From an uncultured Bacteroidota bacterium (GTDB taxonomy: Bacteria; Bacteroidota; Bacteroidia; Flavobacteriales_F; PHOS-HE28), in NCBI GenBank assembly GCA_902826215.1, contig CADEDY010000017.1, forward strand, positions 1 through 64,000: a stretch of 64,000 bases of DNA. Direction: 5' to 3'. Positions within the stretch are counted from its first letter, which is position 1. Every line of letters begins with the position of its first letter. Of the stretch, positions 57,560-64,000 are shown piece after piece. The position numbers and the translations under genes are program-made. The notes under the pieces are model-generated. The model saw nothing but the letters and a program-made list of their open reading frames with translations. It was not told the DNA's origin and ran no database searches.

Positions 57560-57925
57560 ATGGGCGTTTCGATCAAAGGCATTGAGGGTCTGACCCCGGA
57601 AATGATCGCTAAGGAAGTAGCGAACGGTGGTCGTTTCAGGATGTTCGACTATACCATTTCGATCATCGTCATGAGCTTTCGCCGCTCATCGGATGTGTAC
57701 TTCATCAAGCACGACGAGACCCATTGGAAGCGCAGCGCTCCGTACACGGCACTTTCCTTTTTCCTCGGTTGGTGGGGTATTCCTTGGGGATTGATCTACA
57801 CCCCGATGTCCTTGTACACGAATTTGAGCGGAGGGCGTGATGTAACGCAAGAGATCATCCGGTTCAACGCGGACAGGCACGTCTCGCCCGAAGAACTTGC
57901 TACACTGGAACGGACCGGTCAGTAG
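57560..57925 (+). CDS. Small membrane-associated protein of unknown function
   Basis: 121 residues from ATG 57560; other in-frame starts (57533, 57314) lie in or near the kynU promoter and coding region. Two hydrophobic stretches (FDYTISIIVMSFRRSSDVYF and SFFLGWWGIPWGLIYTPMSL) suggest two TM or membrane-contact segments with a short basic loop between. The end HVSPEELATLERTGQ looks regulatory or cytosolic. Resembles small Bacteroidota membrane proteins without a defined role. A TGACTTTG box at 57449-57456 (one mismatch) could promote it. Confidence 0.55.
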   Translation: MGVSIKGIEGLTPEMIAKEVANGGRFRMFDYTISIIVMSFRRSSDVYFIKHDETHWKRSAPYTALSFFLGWWGIPWGLIYTPMSLYTNLSGGRDVTQEIIRFNADRHVSPEELATLERTGQ

Positions 57926-57932
57926 ACTCGGA

Positions 57933-58793
57933 TCAGAGGGATCGACCGATCAGGAAGAGAACGGGTACGAGGAACAACGACCCATCCAAGAGAATGGCAA
58001 AGAACCACCACGGCCGTTCGATGGCTGACCGGGTAATGAGGACCGCGGTCAGCACATAGCCCAAGAGCGGCAGGGTCGTCGAGACGTGACCGAAACCATG
58101 AAAGACCGATAGCATGAACCAATAGGTCATCCAAGGGATCAAGAGCACCACAGTGAGCACCTTGGCTCCTTTCGGGCCTGTCAGCTGTGGGATGGTGCGC
58201 AGGGAGGCGTGATCATAGCGCAAGTCTCCGATATCGAAAGCAATGGCGATCGCTGCAAAAAAGCAGAACTCCATGGCGGCAAAAGGGACCGCAAGTTGGA
58301 GCCCCCGATCAGCAGGTGCACCGGTCGAGAGCCCGCACGTGACGAAGGTCCATGCCAAAGCGACCAGGATCACTTTGATGCCGGGCACTTCCCGCAAGCC
58401 CATGGAGCGACCGGATCGTCCTCGGACCGGAACGAGATACAGGCCAAGCAGCGGTATGATGAGCAGACTCCAAGGGCCGAATACGAGAAATTGCCCCCAC
58501 ACACAGACCATCGCCGAAAGGGCGGTCAGGGCGACGAGCACGATCGTGGCTTTCCGGTGCATCCGGAACCACTGGATATGCTCCGATGGAATGGGATCAT
58601 TCTCCGAGGCGCGCACCAAGCGCAGGTAGCCGTAACCAGCGACCACCGATAGACCCGTTGCGAGCAGACCGCGAAGATCCGTGCGGAAACCCAACTCCCC
58701 CATCAGCCAACGCTGCGCCATGGCACCGAGCGCGAGCCAGAAGTGACCATAAAAGAACACGCGAAGGACCGGATGCCGAACGGTCCCGGTCAT
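57933..58793 (-). CDS. UbiA-like polytopic membrane protein
   Basis: 286 residues with about nine hydrophobic helices (LRVFFYGHFWLALGAMAQRWL, IVLVALTALSAMVCVWGQFLVF, VLTVVLLIPWMTYWFMLS and others). The segment AFDIGDLRYDHASLRTIPQLTG looks like the second Asp-rich loop of the UbiA prenyltransferase family. The usual first NDxxD motif is not seen; ENDPIPSEH lies at the expected place but is rearranged. It may be a degenerate or divergent prenyltransferase. The neighbour at 58797-59438 starts upstream on the same strand, three bases apart. Confidence 0.65.
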   Translation of the reverse strand: MTGTVRHPVLRVFFYGHFWLALGAMAQRWLMGELGFRTDLRGLLATGLSVVAGYGYLRLVRASENDPIPSEHIQWFRMHRKATIVLVALTALSAMVCVWGQFLVFGPWSLLIIPLLGLYLVPVRGRSGRSMGLREVPGIKVILVALAWTFVTCGLSTGAPADRGLQLAVPFAAMEFCFFAAIAIAFDIGDLRYDHASLRTIPQLTGPKGAKVLTVVLLIPWMTYWFMLSVFHGFGHVSTTLPLLGYVLTAVLITRSAIERPWWFFAILLDGSLFLVPVLFLIGRSL

Positions 58794-58796
58794 GCC

Positions 58797-59438
58797 CTAT
58801 TCGTAATCCAAGTTCGGGTTGATGATGAGCTGCCGGACAGCGAGGCCGACGCCGACGCCAACGAAAGCGGCAACCAATGAACGCACAACGCGTTTCGATC
58901 GACCTACGCGTGCATAGCCCGTGGCGTAGTACTCATCACCTTCCATCAGCGGATCCGTTATGGAGCCAGGTGTGATATGAACGCGGGGCAAGGACATGGC
59001 CGCCGCAGTAAGTGGTGGAATGAAGAGTCCATTCGTCTCCAGATTGAGTCCGATGGTGAGACCGGCGCCTACCGCGAAAGCCTCCACCATGGGCCAAAGT
59101 GGCTTGTAACCCGCACGTGCATCCTGCTCCCCTTTGATGAACCATCGCATCTGATCGATGGTGAGGTCGTTGCCGAAGACCGTATCATAGAAGTACCAGA
59201 TCCGCTCTCGCCCTAGGCTATCGGTCACCGAGAACACCTCTTCCGTTGGCTCGGCACGTTCGCGCACCTTTCCGTTCTTCCGTGTCTCGATGTATCGCAC
59301 TTCCAATGTGCTTTGACCGACCACTTTCGCGTCGATCGTTTCCCCGTTCATCAATTGGATACGATCCTGCCCGAATACGGTCATCAGCCCGGCAAGCGGC
59401 AGCAACAAGACGAAGAGAACACGTAGTACGGTCTGCAT
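58797..59438 (-). CDS. Secreted or membrane protein of unknown function
   Basis: 213 residues. Signal peptide (VLFVLLLPLAGLMTVFGQ), an N-terminal beta-rich domain of about 65 residues (RIQLMNGETIDAKVVGQSTLEVRYIE) as in some Bacteroidota surface proteins, then two or three hydrophobic segments (MVEAFAVGAGLTIGLNL, SLVAAFVGVGVGLAVRQL). Family not recognised. It has a TAnnTTTG box just upstream and shares a 128-base divergent region with gcvP. Confidence 0.6.
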   Translation of the reverse strand: MQTVLRVLFVLLLPLAGLMTVFGQDRIQLMNGETIDAKVVGQSTLEVRYIETRKNGKVRERAEPTEEVFSVTDSLGRERIWYFYDTVFGNDLTIDQMRWFIKGEQDARAGYKPLWPMVEAFAVGAGLTIGLNLETNGLFIPPLTAAAMSLPRVHITPGSITDPLMEGDEYYATGYARVGRSKRVVRSLVAAFVGVGVGLAVRQLIINPNLDYE

Positions 59439-59452
59439 GTTTCGAGGGCGGC

Positions 59453-59460
59453 CAAAGATA
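59453..59460 (-). promoter_or_regulatory. -7 box of the unit 58797-59438
   Basis: On the minus strand TATCTTTG, a perfect TAnnTTTG match, 14 bases upstream of the ATG at 59438. The leader would be very short. No -33 match seen. Confidence 0.5.
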
Positions 59461-59530
59461 GGCCTTGGTACTCAGCACAGAAGCCCGACCCCTGCGTAAC
59501 TCGAACAGGGGTCCACGGGTGGCCCGCCAG

Positions 59531-59538
59531 TATATTTG
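59531..59538 (+). promoter_or_regulatory. -7 box of gcvP
   Basis: TATATTTG, a perfect TAnnTTTG match, 28 bases before the gcvP ATG at 59567. It lies inside any longer reading of the frame and so supports the ATG 59567 start. Confidence 0.6.
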
Positions 59539-59566
59539 CACGCCTTTCCAAGAACCCAACGACCCT

Positions 59567-62434
59567 ATGCGATACGTCAGTTATCAGGAGCGACACATCG
59601 GCCCCAATGAGACGGAAACCAACGAAATGCTCAAGGCCATCGGGGTGGGCAGCCTCGACGAGCTTATCCAGCTTACCATACCGAAAGGGATCCGTTCCCC
59701 ACAGCCATTGGATGTTGGTCCTGCGCTGACCGAGCTGCAGCATCTGGAGAACATGAAGGCGCTGGGCGCCAAGAACAAGGTGTTCCGCAGCTACATCGGC
59801 ATGGGCTTCAGTGGCACCGTGTTGCCTTCACCGATCCAGCGCAACATCTTCGAGAACCCGGGTTGGTACACGGCGTACACACCTTATCAGGCAGAGATCT
59901 CGCAAGGCCGCTTGGAAGCTTTGCTGAACTTCCAGACCATGGTGAGCGACCTCACCGGTCTTCCGATCGCGAATGCGTCGTTGTTGGACGAAGCGACGGG
60001 CATCGGAGAAGCAATGCACATGCTCTTCGCTGCACGCCCGAAAGAGATGACCGCAGCGAAGAAACTCTTCGTCGATCGAGGTCTGTATCCACAGAACATC
60101 GATGTGTTGCGTACGCGCTGTGCACCGATCGGTGTGGAAGTGGTGGTCGGTGATGCCAGCACCTTCGAGCCTGACGGAACCTATTTTGCTTTGGCGTTAC
60201 AATACCCGGCCGTGGATGGCAGCGTAGGCGATCATCGCGAACTCGTTGCGCGCGTTAAGAGCGCTGGTTTGCGCGTGGCCGTTTGTGCCGACCTGCTGTC
60301 CTTGGTGATGCTCACGCCACCCGGCGAATGGGGTGCGGATGTGTGTGTAGGCAATAGCCAGCGTTTCGGTGTACCGATGGGTTACGGCGGTCCGCATGCT
60401 GCTTTCTTCGCCACTACGGAAGAGTTCAAGCGGATCATCCCCGGACGCATCATCGGCGTGAGCCAGGATCGTCGCGGCCGCCGTGGATTGCGCATGGCAC
60501 TTCAAACACGTGAGCAGCACATCCGCCGTGACAAGGCCACCAGTAACATTTGTACCGCCCAAGCACTCCTCGCGGTCATGGCGAGCATGTATGCCGTCTA
60601 CCACGGCCCACAGGGTCTTCAACGGATCGCGAAAAACGTGTACGGCCATGCGAACCACTTGGCCGATGCCGCGAAAAGCATGGGCTATGGCCTGGTCAAC
60701 ACGACCTTCTTCGACACCATTACGCTCACGCCAGCGGCAGGGGCCACCGTTGAGAAGATCCGCGCAGCTAGTGAGGCCCGTGGCATCAACTTCCGCTACA
60801 CGAATGGACAAGTCAGCATTGCACTGGACGAGACCGTTCGCCCGAACGACCTGGCGGATGTGATCGCTGCACTGACTGAAGCGGCCGGAGCGAAGCAACC
60901 CGCGTCGGGTGGTGAAGGCAAAAGCACATTGCCGAAAGCACTGCAACGCACGTCTTCTTTCCTCACGCACCCGGTCTTCAACGCCTATCACACCGAGTTG
61001 GAATTGCAGCGGTACATCCGCCGGTTGGAGAACAAGGACTTCAGCCTCGTGCATGGCATGATCCCATTGGGCTCGTGCACCATGAAGCTGAACGCGGCAA
61101 GCACCTTGCTTCCACTTAGCTGGCCGGAATGGGCGAACCTTCATCCCTTCATTCCGGTTGAACAAGCCGCTGGCTACCAGGAAGTGTTCCGCGAATTGAG
61201 CGATGCGCTCGCCAAAGCGACCGGATTCACGGCTGTGAGCTTGCAACCCAACAGCGGCGCTCAAGGCGAATACGCCGGACTGCTGACGATCCGGGCCTAC
61301 CACAAGGCGCGCGGCGATGAAAAGCGCAACATCGCGCTCATCCCGAGCAGTGCGCACGGCACCAACCCTGCCAGCGCCGTGATGGCCGGGATGCAGGTGG
61401 TGGTCGTGAAGGCCGATGAAGAAGGTCACGTGGATGTGACCGATCTGAAAGCGAAAGCCGAGCAGTACAAGGACACCTTGGCATGCCTGATGGTCACCTA
61501 CCCGAGTACACACGGTGTGTATGAAGAAGCGATCCGCGAGATCACGTCCGCGATCCATGCGAACGGCGGCCTGGTATACATGGACGGTGCCAACATGAAC
61601 GCACAGGTCGGCTTGACCAGTCCGGGTGAGATCGGCGCTGATGTGTGCCACTTGAACCTGCACAAGACCTTCGCGATCCCGCACGGCGGTGGTGGACCTG
61701 GCATGGGCCCCATCTGTGTGAACGACAAATTGGCTCCGTTCCTACCCGGCCATTCGTTGATCAAGACCGGTGGAGAACACGCGGTGCACGCGGTGAGCAG
61801 CGCACCATGGGGCAGTTCCTTGATCCTGTTGATCAGCTACGGCTACATCAAGATGCTGGGCGGCGTGGGTCTTACGGATTCAACCCGATACGCGATACTG
61901 AACGCCAACTACCTACGCGCCAAATTGGAACCGTACTACCCGATCCTGTACACCGGTGAAGAAGGCATGGTGGCGCATGAGATGATCCTCGATTGCCGTG
62001 GCTTCAAACGCACCGCTGGCGTGGAAGTCGAGGACATCGCAAAGCGCTTGATGGATTATGGATTCCACGCGCCTACCGTGAGCTTCCCCGTCGCGGGCAC
62101 CTTGATGGTAGAGCCAACGGAAAGCGAAGCCAAAGTGGAATTGGATCGTTTCATCGAAGCGATGATCGGTATCCGGAAGGAGATCGATGAGGTCGAGAAT
62201 GGCACCTCCGACAAAGCCGACAACGTGTTGAAGATGGCACCGCACACCAACGAAGAGGTCTGTGGTGACACTTGGGCCCATTCATATGGTCGTGAGAAGG
62301 CCGCGTTCCCTGTTCACGTGAACCGTGAATGGAAATACTGGCCGACCGTGAGCCGCGTGGATAGTGCATACGGCGACCGCAATCTGGTATGCACCTGTCC
62401 ACCGATCGAGGACTATGCGACCGTAGAAGCATGA
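59567..62434 (+). CDS. gcvP: Glycine dehydrogenase (decarboxylating), P-protein
   Basis: 955-residue PLP enzyme of the glycine cleavage system, releasing CO2 and passing the aminomethyl group to lipoylated GcvH. Both halves of the long, single-chain P-protein are present: RHIGPNETETNEMLKAIG at the start, PYQAEISQGRLEALLNFQTMV in the first, PLGSCTMKLNAASTLLPLSW in the second. PLP lysine in HLNLHKTFAIPHGGGGPGMGP near residue 700. C-terminus VSRVDSAYGDRNLVCTCPP. ATG 59567 chosen over the in-frame GTG further upstream because of the promoter box and the family N-terminus. GcvH and GcvT are not in the window. Confidence 0.97.
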   Translation: MRYVSYQERHIGPNETETNEMLKAIGVGSLDELIQLTIPKGIRSPQPLDVGPALTELQHLENMKALGAKNKVFRSYIGMGFSGTVLPSPIQRNIFENPGWYTAYTPYQAEISQGRLEALLNFQTMVSDLTGLPIANASLLDEATGIGEAMHMLFAARPKEMTAAKKLFVDRGLYPQNIDVLRTRCAPIGVEVVVGDASTFEPDGTYFALALQYPAVDGSVGDHRELVARVKSAGLRVAVCADLLSLVMLTPPGEWGADVCVGNSQRFGVPMGYGGPHAAFFATTEEFKRIIPGRIIGVSQDRRGRRGLRMALQTREQHIRRDKATSNICTAQALLAVMASMYAVYHGPQGLQRIAKNVYGHANHLADAAKSMGYGLVNTTFFDTITLTPAAGATVEKIRAASEARGINFRYTNGQVSIALDETVRPNDLADVIAALTEAAGAKQPASGGEGKSTLPKALQRTSSFLTHPVFNAYHTELELQRYIRRLENKDFSLVHGMIPLGSCTMKLNAASTLLPLSWPEWANLHPFIPVEQAAGYQEVFRELSDALAKATGFTAVSLQPNSGAQGEYAGLLTIRAYHKARGDEKRNIALIPSSAHGTNPASAVMAGMQVVVVKADEEGHVDVTDLKAKAEQYKDTLACLMVTYPSTHGVYEEAIREITSAIHANGGLVYMDGANMNAQVGLTSPGEIGADVCHLNLHKTFAIPHGGGGPGMGPICVNDKLAPFLPGHSLIKTGGEHAVHAVSSAPWGSSLILLISYGYIKMLGGVGLTDSTRYAILNANYLRAKLEPYYPILYTGEEGMVAHEMILDCRGFKRTAGVEVEDIAKRLMDYGFHAPTVSFPVAGTLMVEPTESEAKVELDRFIEAMIGIRKEIDEVENGTSDKADNVLKMAPHTNEEVCGDTWAHSYGREKAAFPVHVNREWKYWPTVSRVDSAYGDRNLVCTCPPIEDYATVEA

Positions 62435-64000
62435 TGGATACACGAAGGTCTTCGCTCGCATCCGCGCTCTTTGCGCTGCTCACCTGTGTTGCTATGCAGG
62501 GGTACGCCCAACCGCGGGCAGCGGAGTGCTTCTTCAATGCCGACTTCGAAGGAGAGGATCCATTGCAAGGATGGGACCTGGGTGCGACGGTTGAGCGGCA
62601 GGATGAGAATGGCAATGGGCTGAGCGAATTCGTTCCTGCATGGATCGTCGGTAACGCGGATGAGGCCAATGTCGCAGGGTACTTCCCTGTACCCGATGCC
62701 CCTATTGGTGGCCGTTTTGCCATGGCGAATGATGCTGCGCCGCCGTGCAACTGTGCCATGGGCGAGGTAGGGCTTACGACACCTTCGCTCGACTTCACGG
62801 ACCGGACGGGAGTCGGCATGGAGTGCCGCGTTTTCAACGACGGGCAATTCGGTGGCGGATCGGCCTTCATCGAGAGCAGCGTTGGCGGTGGACCATGGAA
62901 CCTGATCGAGAACATCGGAACGGTCGGCGGCGACTGGCAACAGCTGTCCTTCGATCTCTCCAGCTTGGATGGCCTGCCCGATGTGCGCTTGCGTTTCCGA
63001 TGGAGCGATGGTGATACCTGGGCCAGTGGTTTCGCAGTTGACGACATCTGCATCCGTGAGCGACTGACCTATGATGTCTCCATGATCGCAGCGACGATCG
63101 GAGATGTAACAGTATCAGCATTCGATGGCAGTGCGAGTACACTTTCTTACCGTGAGATGCCGCTGGAACAAGCATCCTTCTTGAGCGTGAGCGTGCGCCT
63201 TCGGAATCGGGGTGTCGACCCGGTTCCTGTAACAGGTGTGGATGTGAATGTGATCCAGAACGGCGTATCACAAACCGTTGCGGGACAATTCCCGATCGGC
63301 ACGTTGCAACCCGGTCGCGATACCACGATCGTGATCGCCCTGAACTGGACGCCTTCCGAAGTGGGATCGGTGGAACTGGATTGCTCGATCAACAGCAGCA
63401 CCCCGGACAACGACCCAACCGACAACAGCATGAGTGCACATTTGCGCATGACCGGACCGGGCTGGGATGGTGGGTACAGCGCAATGAGCTGCGATGCTGG
63501 AAATGCCACGGGATCGGTGAGCAGCACCGATCAATACATCGTATCGAACCGGATGGAGATCACGTCGAGCAACAGCACGGCGGCTGGTATCAGCGCCCTG
63601 TTGGCTCCAGGAACCGAGGAGGGATCGGTCATCCGCGCGATCCTCATGGATGCCAACTTCGCCTTGATCGACACCTCCCGACGCTACACGTTGACACAAG
63701 AGGATATCGATGGACTTTGGAACGGCGTTCCGATATACCTAGCGCTGAATGCACCGCCGAACCTCAGTGTGGGTGATGTTTTCGTGGGTATCCAACACAT
63801 CACCACTTCGACGGACCTGCGCATGAACGTTGCTGTCGGTGGCGAAGCAGCCTTCGGTCGATCGGCCTTGCAGGAAGGACTGGGTTTTTCGCTGAGCTAC
63901 TTGGCGAGCACACCGATGGTGCGGCTGCATCTTTCGGAAGTGGCGGTCGGTCTTGCTGAATTGACTTCGAGCTACACCCAGTTCAGCGCGTACCCGAATC
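62431..64000 (+). CDS. Secreted T9SS cargo protein, 3' end cut by window edge
   Basis: Frame open from ATG 62431 (alternative ATG 62434) to the last base, at least 523 residues. The start overlaps the gcvP stop (ATGA). Signal peptide (LASALFALLTCVAMQGYAQ). Residues ~35-210 look like a jelly-roll domain (ADFEGEDPLQGWDLGAT, FAVDDICIRERL). Next is a CARDB-like Ig region with the SVRLRNRGVDPV pattern. The last visible residues are QFSAYPN, the usual beginning of a T9SS type A sorting domain, so about 70 residues are missing. Cargo of the type IX secretion system; the function is unknown. Confidence 0.85.
   Translation, partial: MMDTRRSSLASALFALLTCVAMQGYAQPRAAECFFNADFEGEDPLQGWDLGATVERQDENGNGLSEFVPAWIVGNADEANVAGYFPVPDAPIGGRFAMANDAAPPCNCAMGEVGLTTPSLDFTDRTGVGMECRVFNDGQFGGGSAFIESSVGGGPWNLIENIGTVGGDWQQLSFDLSSLDGLPDVRLRFRWSDGDTWASGFAVDDICIRERLTYDVSMIAATIGDVTVSAFDGSASTLSYREMPLEQASFLSVSVRLRNRGVDPVPVTGVDVNVIQNGVSQTVAGQFPIGTLQPGRDTTIVIALNWTPSEVGSVELDCSINSSTPDNDPTDNSMSAHLRMTGPGWDGGYSAMSCDAGNATGSVSSTDQYIVSNRMEITSSNSTAAGISALLAPGTEEGSVIRAILMDANFALIDTSRRYTLTQEDIDGLWNGVPIYLALNAPPNLSVGDVFVGIQHITTSTDLRMNVAVGGEAAFGRSALQEGLGFSLSYLASTPMVRLHLSEVAVGLAELTSSYTQFSAYPN

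Noticed and set aside
60197-61684. 495-codon minus-strand frame opposite gcvP
   Set aside because: Fully covered by gcvP, whose PLP motifs are intact; shadow frame.

Overview
The window is a gene-dense, GC-rich stretch (mid-50s percent by eye) of a Bacteroidota chromosome, most likely a Flavobacteriales-type environmental lineage. The signs are a PorV2-PorU2 pair of type IX secretion (T9SS) factors, two secreted proteins with T9SS-type C-terminal sorting domains, the Bacteroidota promoter -7 box TAnnTTTG ahead of several units, weak Shine-Dalgarno signals, a long SecA, DUF5686 and DUF2795-type proteins, and a flavobacterial-style carotenoid cluster. I see no phage, transposase, integrase or CRISPR array.

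Layout. 1-3480 (+): ExbB (cut by the window edge), two ExbD paralogues, TonB and FolC in one tightly coupled unit. 3492-3812 (-): two tRNA-Val genes (anticodons CAC and TAC) with their own promoter box and terminator. 4053-10121 (+): a carotenoid operon opened by an ECF sigma factor: crtI, crtB, idi, a photolyase, two tandem 53-residue paralogous small proteins of unknown function, an SRPBCC protein and crtZ. No lycopene cyclase lies here. 10232-16262 (+): methyltransferase, PduO-type cobalamin adenosyltransferase, DUF2795-like protein, secA and an outer-membrane protein. 16319-33215 (-): a long co-directional block whose transcription order is porV2, porU2, lnt, pabB, tilS, a small conserved protein, two DsbD-family genes, gmhA, comM and a TonB-like gene. 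33325-34479 (+): pssA and purS, separated by a widespread type of intergenic repeat. 34612-38662 (-): tatC, DUF5686 protein and lptB, coupled by 1-4 nt overlaps. 38893-41493 (+): recQ and a small gene. 41510-46353 (-): large propeller-barrel protein with a divergent MBL hydrolase, half-size TauE/SafE, and M20 amidohydrolase. 47094-49506: outer-membrane protein and a two-gene membrane pair.

The most interesting locus is 49496-53923 (-). An ECF sigma factor, a 102-residue single-TM protein and a 152-residue Spy/CpxP/CnrX-like periplasmic protein are followed by an MbnP-family copper protein, a diheme MbnH/MauG-like peroxidase and a YHYH-domain T9SS protein. The first three match the CnrH/CnrY/CnrX metal-sensing sigma system in size, topology and coupling. 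I infer that they control a copper-oxidation cassette. After that come a lone lipoprotein-like gene, kmo and kynU (kynurenine pathway) separated by a REP-like hairpin element, a UbiA-like membrane protein, gcvP, and at the right edge a truncated T9SS cargo gene coupled to gcvP.

Functionally, the window joins envelope biogenesis and energization (ExbB/ExbD/TonB, SecA, TatC, Lnt, LptB, PssA, DsbD, T9SS factors), stress or light protection (carotenoids, photolyase, RecQ), cofactor and amino-acid metabolism (FolC, PabB, PduO, Kmo/KynU, GcvP) and a candidate metal-response unit. Family names come from recognised motifs and domain order. No database search was run.
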